DNA of 64,000 nt from Lineus longissimus. Lineage: Eukaryota > Nemertea > Pilidiophora > Heteronemertea > Lineidae. Below, piece after piece: positions 52,083-63,199 of the stretch (position 1 is its first letter; each line of letters starts with the position of its first letter). The translations under genes were made by a program, and so were the position numbers. The notes beneath the pieces were generated by a model. It was not told the DNA's origin. It did no database searches and was given only the letters and a program-made list of their open reading frames with translations. Location: the NCBI RefSeq assembly GCF_910592395.1, contig NC_088311.1:18478501-18542500 (forward strand). The letters run 5' to 3'.

Positions 52083-52105
52083 CTACATGTACATGTACAT
52101 GTACG
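52083..52105. repeat. (ACATGT)n microsatellite
   Basis: Three overlapping TACATGTA units in a row. This is the longest pure run of a motif scattered over the whole window. Confidence 0.8.
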
Positions 52106-53011
52106 ATATTACGAATAACGAAATATGTATGGTAATTGTACAGACAGATACATGCACACATACAAACATGGCAAATAGTAATCTTCGTACATCTTAATTC
52201 GTGTGTAACGCGGAAACTCACTAAATATGGCTTTTGTGGAACTATTACTTGTGCACATCAGGTCTACAGGAGATGGCGCTCCGATCGCTCACGTGATTCG
52301 GTTCCACTATGCAACAAGTTGTGTTTGACTTCCCTCACAACATTATTAGGATATCCAAGTCAGTCGTTTGTGCACCAAGTCTAAGATGAAAATGCTGGGG
52401 TAAGTTTTTTAAAGTTTTTTTTATATAGGTACCGCATACTCTACCGCATACATGTATTTTAATGCATATGCACGTGCTATGTAATGGCAATCGATCGCAG
52501 CGCCATCTCCTCTGGGTAGTGAGCTATCGTTTTGTAATAAACGTATCTTAACTTTAATAATACTAATCGTCTCCGGGATATCAAAACGACGACAGACTTT
52601 ATAAAAACATGTACATAGTATTACTTGTTGTCTCTTTGATGACATTTACGCAGTTTCACTACGTTGTGCTAAAGGTGTCGGTATAAGCTGGCGTTGCCGT
52701 TCATCTCCCGGGCTTCCACTGACCCCGAATACCCGCCGCGCGGCGGTCGCCTTTTTCAGGCCAGTCAGGTTATGCTTCATCTAAAGATCACGCCTAATAT
52801 TATTCCAGCGAGTGTCAGAATACGGGGACGTGTCGCTCGCGCATACGCGCATGTGACATAGACACTGGTTGAACATGCTGAGCGTTTCTTGCCACATACT
52901 GGAGTAACAAACAGACGAGACTCTAGACCCTTGCGTCTTGCCGCATGCTTGAATAAAAGAAAACTGAAAGGGACATGTCCCTCTGCCTCAAGCGTGAATA
53001 AAACCTTAAGA

Positions 53012-53362
53012 CTAGACACACGTCTCTTGGCCCATGATAATATTTTTACATTTAGTCACAGAATCTCGCCGGATTCGATTCTGAATATTTTCCCGTTTAA
53101 CAAACTCTTCATAATAGTATGATAGTCTCGCCTCATTCTGCTCCCCTTTCATATATTTAATCATTAGAATCACTAAGGAGCATGCGTAGAACATGAGCAC
53201 GACTATGATGTAGAGGAAAGCGTCGAATTGGCTCTTGTCGTAGTAATATCCTGCGGATGTTGCATTGGTGATGATAATGGTGATGTTCCTGGGTGGACTA
53301 CCAAAGACACTCCCAACGTCACCTTCATGTATCTGTCCGATAAGGTAGTTCGTATTTCCCAT
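53012..53362 (-). CDS. KCNE-like single-pass membrane protein, short form, ends ETCV
   Basis: This 116-residue protein starts at the ATG at 53362, after an in-frame TAG a few codons upstream. An acceptor (TTTTATATTTTCAG) at 53413 leaves a 50-base 5' UTR in the coding exon; one coding exon behind a UTR intron is also usual for vertebrate KCNE genes. The N-terminus has glycosylation sites N26-I-T and N33-A-T. The membrane segment is about 49-69 (FLYIIVVLMFYACSLVILMI), followed by KYMKGEQNEARLSYYYEEF. It is clearly paralogous to the protein at 46364-47158: DAFLYII, FYA, LM, KY and EFVKREN are shared in register. The C-terminus is ETCV, again a class I PDZ ligand. Length and layout fit KCNE subunits (usually ~100-180 residues). 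Channel partner unknown. Confidence 0.62.
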   Translation of the reverse strand: MGNTNYLIGQIHEGDVGSVFGSPPRNITIIITNATSAGYYYDKSQFDAFLYIIVVLMFYACSLVILMIKYMKGEQNEARLSYYYEEFVKRENIQNRIRRDSVTKCKNIIMGQETCV

Positions 53363-53412
53363 CCTGAACCTGTGTCTCTTCTACACCATAGAGCATATGT
53401 TCAAATGACAAT
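53363..53412 (-). other. Probable 5' UTR part of the short KCNE-like exon
   Basis: These fifty bases lie between a good 3' splice site (minus-strand TTTTCAG ending at 53413) and the ATG. An in-frame TAG lies inside, so this stretch is not coding in the KCNE-like frame. The first exon and promoter would lie at higher coordinates and are not identified. Confidence 0.35.
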
Positions 53413-54204
53413 CTGAAAATATAAAACGGCACTAGATCACGAGAATACTGATGAAAACAGACATAAAGGGGGTCAAAACCCAAACTACCAATTTGCATTT
53501 TCTTTTTTTTTGGAGAAAATAGCAATAAACCTTGTATTGAGCTAGGCCTGGATTCGTTTTACTGCGAGGTAAAGGGCAAACAGTGGCATTTTCGAGAATT
53601 CTTCATATTAATTTCAGGAGAGATTTTCCCTTGAAAACCCTTGAAAAACATACCCATATACCCTAAAATATACTTTAAACAAATATTTTGATAGGTGTAT
53701 GAACGCTGTCTTCCTCTTTAGAATAGACTACAATAGCATAGAATTTATAGCTCAACAAAATGATACATTGCATAGAGCAAAACTTTACTATACAAATTGC
53801 AAATGTACATAAGATGGATTTTTGAAAGGACGGCTCCTAGCAGAGCTACAGTATATACACATAGTAACGACAACAAACGAATACAAATTTACATAAAATA
53901 TATGAGCAGTTGGAGTGATTTTGACCAAAACATTGTTGATAGCCCAATCACATGATATTGTGGCCAATTGTCTTGTAATTGAACAAATGATTTGACAGAC
54001 ATGATTAGCAAATATCAGGTACATGTATCCCTATGCATAGTTACATTCCGCTGGAGTTTACTATTCACTGTGAGTTCAACGACGTATTCATAATCCTGTT
54101 GTTGGAGAAGAAACGAGGTGTTAGTGTTCGACACGAAGTGTGGAACGTACGAGATATATACTCCAGAAGCTCTACCGGGTTGGATACGTATGCCAACACG
54201 ACTT

Positions 54205-54460
54205 CCTTGCAAATACGGTTGTGCAAGGTAATGTCGCTGGCGGGAGAAAGCGAGGAAGACCAAAGAAAATATGAGACAACATCAAAGACTGAACCTCCCT
54301 CACAACACCTCAACCTACATGTAATCGGAAGGCCAAAAATCGAAAAGGTTTTTGGGCACGCATCACTGCTACCAGCTGTCGATGGCGCCCCAACTCATAT
54401 TTTCTTTCCCAGTCTTCCTCGCTTTCTCCCTACAGCGACATTGCCTTGCAAGACGTCATT
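54205..54460 (+). pseudogene. Fragment of a retrotransposon reverse-transcriptase C-terminus with inverted duplication
   Basis: In the plus frame from about 54231 the sequence reads GNVAGGRKRGRPKKI, stop, DNIKD, stop, TSLTTPQ. The GRKRGRPKK block followed by DNIKD is characteristic of the end of many LINE-type reverse-transcriptase ORFs. Two in-frame TGA codons break it, so it is dead. The last ~60 bases (54398-54455) are an inverted copy of its start (GGGAGAAAGCGAGGAAGAC), making a hairpin. Confidence 0.5.
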
Positions 54461-55095
54461 GGTGGTCTAACTTATAGTGTACATGCCGTGATTTTGGAGA
54501 AAAACGGTCCAGCTGCATGGAAGGTATTTTGTTATAAAAAACAACATTTATGTACATATCTCATGCCCTCCTTTTCCCTTTAGGAGGTAGCTCGCATTTC
54601 ATATACCAACACTATAAGTGACTGCCGCTAAAGGCGCCATTTTTAGCTCCGCATTTACTACAAGATTCTCCAAGTACAAAATCGCCGGCGGATGAAGAAG
54701 CCTGAATCTTTATGTTTACTGCATGCAAGGATTCTGATGGGGAGGGGGTTTGGGGGAGACCGGTCGCGTAAATAATTTATTGGTTCTGGCTTGGGGTCTT
54801 CACGCGAATGCGAATCCAAATTGCGTAATGGGTAGTTGTGTTGACGAGGCGAACATCCTTCGATCTACTTGCTTGGAGTGTGATTTATTCAACATACTGG
54901 TATTCAACTTGACTCAGTTTTAATAAATGATAACAAACGTGCTTTATTTATCATGAACACATGTGTTAATAACTAAGGGGGTCAAGTGTCATCGATGAAT
55001 TTCTCTTACATGTACATGTATGGCCAATAGAGAGAACTTGATTGCTTTCGACACTCAGAGGACGCCTATTTTAGAGACAAATTGGCATATCGAAC

Positions 55096-55309
55096 ATGGC
55101 ACCGGAGGTGATAGGTATTCTTTTGATATGCATCGCCGGCTTAACTGTTGCATTGAATAACGAAACTGAGACGACTACAGTGTCTACGTGGACGGTGATA
55201 CCGGAGACATGTCCGAAGTACCATTATCGACGAGCCGCCACAGATACTTGCGAAGATTGTAGTATACCTTGTGCTCTCGACAAGAAGACGTGCAGTCAAT
55301 TCTGTCAAG
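55096..55309 (+). CDS. TNFR-like gene exon 1: signal peptide and cysteine module
   Basis: This exon encodes residues 1-71 plus one base and ends CAAG|GTAAGA, a consensus donor. The frame reads on into the intron for some 37 codons, so an ORF view alone gives a false C-terminus. All six module cysteines (39, 52, 55, 59, 66, 70) are in this exon. Confidence 0.7.
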
Positions 55310-56435
55310 GTAAGAGCCTGGTCTGCCTCAAAATTAATGCATCCTTTTGTAAAAAAAATGAATTGCCGCGCAACCAACAGCCAACAGAAGCAATGAACGG
55401 GAAACGTTGTGCCACAAGACACTGAATCAAGGGTTAAAGAGGGCTTACACATTGTAAAACGTCAATGCAGGGTTCAGGTAGAAGGTGATCGGGGAGATCG
55501 ATAGCACAGGGCCTATACTGACTTGAAGTCCGGATTTGCCACTTGAGGGACTGGGGACGCTGGTTAAGGCCGATTTCAAAGGAGCATTCAATCTAAGTAA
55601 AAAAACACCGCTTTTTGCCACTCGAGTTTCCTGGGTTTTTTTGCTTTCGAACCCGTTCCTGGTATGAAGTATCAAGCCTTTGCTACCGTTCCAACTGCTG
55701 ACTGCTTCGCGCGCTGCCTCTAATCATGCTATAGTTTTAATTCAATTCAGATTATCTCGACTATCTCGAAGAAGAGGCTCAGCACGCTAAAAACTTTAAG
55801 ATAGGTCTTGGAGTCGGAATCCCAGTTGTCTTTATTGTGATGGCGTTAGTGGGATTGTTCTTATGCAGATTCGAGCGCAAACGGCAAGAACAGGTCGGTT
55901 TATCAACCTCGGATATACCAGGATTTTCAATATACTCCCCATTCGCATGTTTTATATTTTGCACATAAAGCAGGAGTAGAAGTGCTGGATCCCACTCAAA
56001 AATAGATATCGTGAACCTTTATAATATCATGCATGGTGTGAGATGTGTGTTGTAAATGTGACCAATAATGTACATGTACATTGTATAACCTACTGCATTT
56101 CACGAGAATGGCAATCACAATTTCACGTGGAAGTTGAAGAAAATGTTGAATCGAACATCACCAAGTATAAAGACCATTAAAGCACGATTCTGACAACATC
56201 TTCCAATAATTTCTTATGCTTTATAAGATATGGTATCTTTCGAACCATGTAGTATATGTGCCTCACCATGCAATTATTAGAGGCGAGCAATTTCCGGGGG
56301 GGGGGAGGGGACAATTTGAGAGTACACCGGTTTAAATCTGTCTAATCCACATCATCTTTCAAATCAGTTTATCATTTTTCATTTCAGAGAATTCGACACC
56401 CAGAATCTGCTGACAACGACGAAGAAAGTTACTGA
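55096..56435 (+). CDS. Small TNF-receptor-like type I membrane protein, single BCMA-type cysteine module
   Basis: This three-exon gene (55096-55309, 55751-55893, 56388-56435) encodes 134 residues. The ATG follows an in-frame TAG, which fixes the start. Residues 1-~20 are a signal peptide (MAPEVIGILLICIAGLTVAL), followed by an N-glycosylation site at N22. One cysteine module covers 39-70, spaced C-x12-C-x2-C-x3-C-x6-C-x3-C. This is close to the single module of BCMA/TACI-type TNF receptors (12-2-3-8-3 in BCMA, as I recall it). The acidic stalk DYLDYLEEE leads to a membrane segment at ~89-110 (IGLGVGIPVVFIVMALVGLF). A 24-residue tail (RFERKRQEQ, then RIRHPESADNDEESY) has no death domain and no clear TRAF-binding motif. 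Introns are phase 1 after the cysteine module and phase 0 in the tail. AATAAA signals lie at about 56929-56948. It probably binds a TNF-like ligand or acts as a decoy or co-receptor (inference). Confidence 0.68.
55751..55893 (+). CDS. TNFR-like gene exon 2: stalk and membrane segment
   Basis: The acceptor TTTTAATTCAATTCAG is followed by an acidic stalk, then KIGLGVGIPVVFIVMALVGL and the basic stop-transfer CRFERKR. The donor is CAG|GTCGGT. Entry in phase 1 and exit in phase 0 fit both neighbours. The exon is short and overlapped by a meaningless minus-strand ORF. Confidence 0.65.
56388..56435 (+). CDS. TNFR-like gene exon 3: last 15 residues and stop
   Basis: A long pyrimidine tract (ATCATTTTTCATTTCAG) precedes the exon, which reads RIRHPESADNDEESY and then TGA. 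Phase 0 fits the donor at 55894. The 3' UTR continues for about 500 bases. Confidence 0.6.
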   Translation, partial: RIRHPESADNDEESY

Positions 56436-56928
56436 TTAAAAAATCGCGTCGTGTGAGTCTAGGAAGCAAAGTGCTGATCAGACAACAAGCATGATTTGAA
56501 AGTCTCGTGCGTAACTTGATTAACCAAACTAATTCCCGATTGTCTATCTTGCCTAATCAGTCAATTCATGGTGTTGTCACGTTTCGCTCAAGTTCTCGGG
56601 ATATTTTGATTAGCCCTGATCCATGATAAGAGTGTGTCTTGTCGGAATCAGTGCAACCAGAGTCTTTCATTAATTTATTGAAAGACTGGTGTAACATGAA
56701 CTTCACTTTCAACATGGCGTTAAGTGTAACTTGATTGTTATTTGTCTTATACAATTACTGCACGGATGGTGGCAACTACCTCTTCAGCATTCTGCTTTTT
56801 CTTCTCTTGATTGGGCTGATATCAGAACCATGCCATGTAAACCCATTCGGTCTTGATATGAAAAAAGACTTAGAAATGCTTTTCGACTGAAATTTGACAA
56901 AGTCATGTGCTTTTCTGTATATAACTGA

Positions 56929-56950
56929 AATAAAAAAAATAAAATAAATC
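56929..56950 (+). terminator. Polyadenylation signals of the TNFR-like gene
   Basis: Overlapping AATAAA-type hexamers lie in an A-rich stretch about 500 bases after the stop codon, on the coding strand. They are a plausible end of the 3' UTR. Confidence 0.4.
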
Positions 56951-58745
56951 TCCAAATATGTATATTCTGACATAAATACTCAGTCTTGACCGACCATGCC
57001 GAGTGGCATATGATTCTCAAACAATTTGGCAAGACCCAATTGAACATTATTCCGCAGACAACCTAACATTCAGAAAACGACTCCAAGTCCCATCTACACT
57101 GATGCACCTCTACTTTGGGCCGCATGTGGATTTAGCGGAAACTGCGGAACCTGCGGACACTTCTTAAAAAGCTAATTAAGCAGTAGGAAGACATCTGATC
57201 GGTATTGAATACATCATCAGTATTTGTAATATTGGTCACGTTTTGTCTTTGTCCTACCATGGACGTTACCAAAACAGTCCGAGACAATTTACTCATGCAT
57301 GTTGTGGGTCCTTTCCTTCATATGATGCTTGATAAATATACTTACATCAGATACGTGCAATGGACTATTACAACTATCAATTATACTCTGAAATGCATAT
57401 TTCATATCAATTTGATATTCTCATATACTGTTTTTCCGGGACTGTTTTTAGGCTGTTTTCGCCCAGTTTCCGCAGATTTCCCAAGTTCCGCAGATGAGAT
57501 TCCGCTAGACCGCAATAGCCTCTATACTTTCAGGAAAGAATTCTCTCGAAAGGACTCGCCTCGGGGCATAAACCATTAGAACGGTGTCGGAGCTAGCTGA
57601 TGAATTAAACAAGCGCGATGAAGACTGAAGTGGAGACCCGGGGACTTGAGTAGTAGAAGCTCTACCAACAAGTATCACCCAAGAGTATCAATAGATTCCG
57701 CTGTCTCACTATTAGCATATAGAGTGCCCTTTCAGCTCTTACTTTATCATCAAGTAAATTCTTGGAAGGAGATATTAGATGTGGAATTTTGGCAGTGGAG
57801 ATATTTGTCTTGTCAAGATATCCGAAATCCATTTTGGGAATTCATCTAAAAGGGAATTCTAGGCTGTAGACAGGATCCAGGCGTGTAGGTCAGATAAGTC
57901 ACATGAAGTCGCCGATAGGGGTATCACCATCCCACAGAAGATCACTTATTTGGACACGACCTTGCCCCATAACTGTGCACAGTAGTCACATGAAGACTAC
58001 CAATTTGGAGGGGTTCATTTTCAGGTTTTTTTTTCAGTGTCAGGATATTTTCCACACATTGGCAAGTATAGGAAGCAACTCTGTCCTGTCCTACATGTGT
58101 CAGATAATATGATTTCATTTCGATCAAACTTAGCGAGGTTGTCAGGCTCCAAACTACCTGTTCACTGGCACCTTTCAACCCAATGAATTCTTCCCCCTAG
58201 CTCCGGCCAATAGTCTCCATTTATGGTACCTTGTGCATTCTTTAGAAACCAACGACTGCAGATTCAAGAACCTTGGAGGGCAACTCAATCACCACAACAC
58301 CAAGTATAGTCTTTATTTAGACACGACTCCCCTTAGCGTTGATTTGCTTAAGGCCAGGTATAACAATATTTGTTCCACGTCCTCGCCCTCGCTGATTTAG
58401 GTCTCTGCCCGGAATAGAAAAATTATCACTTTCAGTTTGATTTATGATAAAAAAGACCAGGCTTAATTTTTTTCTGCACCTGAAACCAAAGATCCAGTTA
58501 TCTTAAAAGCTTCAAATACATAATATCTTGCTTTATATAATTATCTTAGTATTTTAATTCAGTGAGTGTGAGAATAGGGAGATTAATCAATGAGGGCACA
58601 TTGGTTGACTATCTTGGTGGTAAGAGATAACTGAAATATGAAAAACTTAAAAACTTAAAAACCACCCGCCCAGATGTTAAGAAAAGAGTCAGACGAGAAA
58701 CATTTTGAAAAAATACCTGGCCTTATATGGCTGAGTCGATATAAC

Positions 58746-59303
58746 AAATCCTTTCCGTAGAAAGCGTTTGAAAAAACCTCCTTTTCTCTTTAATCACTAT
58801 CGGATCCGAGGTTTCAATCTTCGGTAGAATGGGTTTGCATTAATCAATATTTGTATCATGTTATTGAAAACTCGGGTGAAATTGGTCCTGGGATAAAATT
58901 GACCCACCTCCCAAATTAAGGCCATACTATAATATTTTGAAAAGGCCTATGCCTGCAGTTTCTATTCTATCATACAGCTTGAACCATACCTGGTACAATC
59001 ATGTAATTCCATCATTGTACAAAAATATGTAGAGATAACAAATTGAGCTTAAAATGTTAGAGTATGGCCTTAATTAATTTTTGGGGGGTGGGTCAATTTT
59101 ACCCCAGTACCAATTTCACCCGAGTTTGCGATAACATGATACAAATATTGATTAATGCAAACTCACTCTACTCTGACATTTCAAATTTGAGTTCGTTCTC
59201 GGAAAAAAACGAACCGTAGATTGAAACATCGCATCCGATAAGTCCACAGTGTGATTAACAGAAACCAAGGTTTTTGTCAAACGCTTTCCACGGAAAGGAT
59301 TTA
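58746..59303. repeat. Long inverted repeat, arms about 200 and 260 bases
   Basis: The left arm (58746-58942) and right arm (59045-59303) are reverse complements at roughly 85-90 % by eye. Shared blocks include CCTTTCCGTRGAAAGCGTTT, GCATTAATCAATATTTGTAT, AACTCGGGTGAAATTGG and AAAATTGACCCACC. The right arm has about 60 extra bases near 59175-59235. The ~100-base spacer is unique. The minus ORF 59152-59460 is a by-product. Confidence 0.75.
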
Positions 59304-60334
59304 TTAACATTAAACCCAACTTTGGGCCAATGTCAATTCGTCGTATGTGGTGCTCCTTTGAAGCTCTTTGAAGCAAAGACGAAAAATAAATCACGTACAA
59401 TGCAGAACGGCTTACAGAATATAATCCGTTGGGTCTGCTTTCGCAGCAAGTTGCGCACAACCAGCAGTGTGAGGCTCATCTAGGAACGCGAGTTAGGGTG
59501 AAGCCATAAAGTGATGATATTACCCTATCACCAAGTATAATAAGAATATAATATGTACTTGCTATTATCAGAGTGTTTCAATATCGAAAGACTCGGCCAT
59601 TATGCATTAAATGGATGCGTGAGGTTGCATCAACGTTTTCTTTTTAACGCAAATTGCGCTCCACAGGTCTTCGTGTAGTGGTCTTTACATGTATAGCTTT
59701 TGATATGCTTTTCTGCTTTGTTTGAAAGAGAGGAGATCACGGCCTTTCCAGTAGTGTACTGCACTAATTGGTTATTCTTTGAAAAGCGACTTCAAAATTA
59801 TTTTGAAATAGGTGTCATTTGCTATTGAGATCTACGAATATCCTCGTGCACTTTCGGAAAAACTTTTGAACGTGACCTACATTGTACGTAAAATTGGTCA
59901 ACACCACCAAAATTTCGAAAAGAGTGTGCATAAATGTGAAAATCCAGAATTTCAATAATATTCGGCAAGTTTCAATGTAAAATGCGTCAAGTCATTAACG
60001 AGGAAGCACAACCTAATTTTGATAAAAAATTAGCTAAACTATTCGGATATAGATCTCAGAATATGCCGTGGGAAGCTGAGCTTGGCGGCTAACCTGGTGT
60101 TCTTTTAAGGAGACCACTACATTTTCTGACCAGGGGGTTTTACTGTGAAGCGGATACGGCAACATTACTGTCACACGATCGCGAGACAACCTGCTATCAG
60201 TGAGAGTGAACCAGCCATCAACTTGGGGAACCTATTTCATTTTTTATACTAGTATTGAAAACAAACTCCTCGGGGTGTCTCATGGCCTCGGACCACAAAA
60301 TGAATGAAGAAAATTAGTTATTATATAAAAGGCG

Positions 60335-60425
60335 TCGCCTAATCCCCCGAAACGCCAAAGCGAACGCCTATCACAAGAAGCTCGAACAATGGGATAGGCG
60401 TTCGGGTTGTGGTTTCGGGAGATTT
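60335..60425. repeat. Imperfect inverted repeat beside the 5S-like sequence
   Basis: CCCGAAAC and CGAACGCCTATC pair with GATAGGCGTTCG and GTTTCGGG about 40 bases further on. Confidence 0.5.
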
Positions 60426-60435
60426 GCGAAAATTC

Positions 60436-60556
60436 CCTACTGTAAAATACAGTAGAACCCGCTATCATCGTCGAAGTTAAGTATCCCAGACTAAAATCTG
60501 AGAGGCAATACTTGGCTGCTTGTCGTCTGGTGATTACTGGTCGAGCTTCTGCGGCC
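60436..60556 (+). pseudogene. 5S-rRNA-like pseudogene or 5S-derived SINE head
   Basis: About 120 bases align by eye with animal 5S rRNA from end to end. CTACTG..AGAACCCGC stands for CTACGG..TGAACGCGC, and GAAGTTAAGTAT for GAAGCTAAGCAG. CAATACTTGG..GTCGTCTGG..ATTACTGG stands for TAGTACTTGG..GACCGCCTGG..AATACCGG, and the end CTTCTGCGGCC for GCTGTAGGC. There are a ~9-base shift and many substitutions, so it is not functional. Not seen elsewhere in the window. Confidence 0.42.
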
Positions 60557-63057
60557 ATCCGGCACTGTTGCTTACCATGGTAAGGCTAATCACTCTTGAT
60601 GATGACAAATTGCCGGAGGTACCACACTGACAGAACCTAATTGGCTGAGATTACGTACCTGGTCTCTGTGCTTACAACCGTCATTTACCTAATTCACAGA
60701 AGTGAAAGAAGGAAGGCTGTATTTTCCCAGCCGAGATCAGACGGCGTTGAAATTTGGAGGGGCGATTTATGTTAAGTATGAAGGCCCCATTCATAACGTT
60801 TTTTTACATGTTTACTACAATATAGGCCTACATGTACATGCCATTTTAATCACATTTACGTGTACCTGCTTGATGTCGGTTTAATCAGATTCTTTCGAAG
60901 ACACTGGTTTGAGTTTTAAGATGAATATTTTTCTTCTGTAGTCTTCTGCAAACCAACACAGTCACTGATGGAGATACCCCCCCCCCTTGAATCAGATTAT
61001 GGCAATTATATCGGCAATTAGTTTTTAGACGGAAGAACCTTAATGGCCATCAACATCGTCAATCACATTGCATCGAACGGCAACAGAACTGAAGGGCCAT
61101 GGTTCTTAATTGAAATATTGGCTGGTTGAAATGGCCTTAGTAAACCGTCTTATTCAAAGGTACGAAAACTCACCTTTCGACTTTATAATGGGTAATCCGA
61201 CTGGCTACAATTACATGTAGGCCAACCGATATGGAAAAGCCATTGGTCTGGGATACCTCCTCTCGCTCTCACTCGGCGAACTCTGTCTGGCACCAGTCCT
61301 TTTCAGTATCAAAACCTGAATCTCAAGATGGCAACAAGGCTAGAAAGCCAGTTGACTTTCCTCCTGTTGAGTTATTTATATCGTCACAGACCTGGAGACT
61401 ACACCCTCCACTGGGTACGAAATCAATCCATCCGGTCATTCGAATGATAGTACACTCCGGACAGATATAAGACTATGTAGATGATTATGGACTGCCTCAG
61501 GAGTATAAAGGTACATCCAAAAATTGCCACAATCCGTGGATCCCGCGTCAAGTTTCTACCACGCATACGAGTTGCTTTTCATTCCTCACCCTACGCATGA
61601 AATCACACGGAAGGCGTCGACGATTCCTTTAGCCGATGCGACATAGTCCCCGCGGTCGTTGCCCCGTTCGTCAATCTCATTTGCACTCGTGTCGGCGTAA
61701 AATTAAGCGTGTGGAGGGACGGCAGTTGGAGAGCAACGATCTTTTGGGCGCCTCTCACCAAGAATCAAAGAACTACATGTACATTTATGTATAGCCCTCC
61801 AATGCCTAGAAGACGCAAACACTTATTTGTCACTTAGTTTTCTATTCATTCTGGGGAACGACACATCTCTCCTTGCCTGGATCGCACCTTTGGTTGGAGC
61901 CAGGGGGCATTTTGGGGGCAGAGTAAAAGTACTTTTTTTGGTGACGAGGAATGTGCTCAATTCACACAAAACAAAATAGGTGCTCCTAAACCAGATATAT
62001 TGACATCTTTAACCAGAAAATCTTGTCAACTGAGCTCAAGTTAAACAAACTTTATTACTTGTATCATAGGTGACAGCACTGAATAGGAAGATTTTGGCCA
62101 CCTGCGAGCCAGTTGGCAAACTACAATTACTAGTGTATGCATGAATATTCTCATGATCAACGCCAGTGCATCCGCTCGAGGTGCAACAATCTTTTGTGAC
62201 AACTTTTTCGTCATGTGATGTGATCATCTAATTCATTATGGTAAAAGCCTTTTCATTCTGCCCCTGAAATGCTGTCACGAAATACAACTTTTTATATTTG
62301 GTCCAAGGCCTACTTCTGATTTACGGATGCCAATCAGTTCCAAGACAGAATACTATTTCACAAAACGTATTTATTTGTTCACACACAATACTATAAAGTT
62401 TATGCACCACATAGCAGCCTACAATATAACCAATCACTTCAAATGATACAATTTTCTGCATTTACTTTCAAGAACAGTTACCTTGCTGGCAAGCTGAATA
62501 ACGTCCCTGGATCAAAGTAATGAGATGCATTGTTCTACAACCAGTGTTTCCATAAAGCAATTCACAAAACAAATCCGACAGGCAGTTGGTGTACTAGTTC
62601 TTCAACTTGTTTAACTTAGGTTACTGGGTGTCAAAACCATGCAACTTTAGTCATAAAACAGTCCAGGAATAAATGCAACCTTTGTGGGGGACCAACAGCC
62701 GGCAGCCTTTTTAGGATAATGTTGGCTTTGTTCTGACAGAAAGGTCCTTTTTAAGATTTAACACAGTCCAGCACAACTGAACTCCAATTTGTGCAGAAAA
62801 CTGTCTCAGACGAGGTTAACTTAACAGAAGGGTTCACTGGATATGGCTATTTTCTCAATCTCAAGATTCATGTAAAGATGGGTTGTAAATGTCTACAAAT
62901 AACAAATATACATGTATATAAACTACTTCTACATCTACATTATATAAACTAAAGTCTAAATTGTTAAGTAATATAGGCCAATAATGATTTTACAATTCTA
63001 GAAATGTTACATCTTGGCAATCTAAAAGTATTAAAACGTGTGTGTTCAATTTTATTG

Positions 63058-63199
63058 TACAGTAGAACCTCTCTAATAAGGACACCCTCGGGACTGACAA
63101 GTGCTGTCCTTAATAGAGAGGTGTCCTGATTAGAGAGGTCAACTTAAATGGAAACAACCAATTTTGACCATTACTAGTGTCAGTAGAGAGGTGTGTAGG
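63058..63199. mobile_element. TACAGTRGAA MITE, copy 3
   Basis: TACAGTAGAACCTCTCTAAT, CACCCTCGGGACTGACAAGT and GTCCTTAATAGAGAGGTGTC match the other copies. The right end decays at about 63199. Confidence 0.6.

Larger units (their letters stand above)
47216..53011. other. Intergenic DNA between the two KCNE-like genes
   Basis: Holds the microsatellite at 47.6 kb, the foldback MITE at 49.0 kb, the SINE at 50.4 kb and the ACATGT run at 52.1 kb. A minus frame at 50014-50280 has a hydrophobic leader but no ATG and is not called. Confidence 0.45.

Noticed and set aside
55141-55452. 103-residue minus-strand frame over the TNFR-like first exon
   Set aside because: Lies opposite a spliced, signal-peptide-bearing exon and has no features of its own.
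57205-57579. 124-residue plus frame with a hydrophobic start
   Set aside because: Opens with TTG, not ATG. GCGGAAACTGCGGAACCTGCGG upstream is an imperfect inverted match to TTTCCGCAG..GTTCCGCAG within it, so it probably runs through a repeat.
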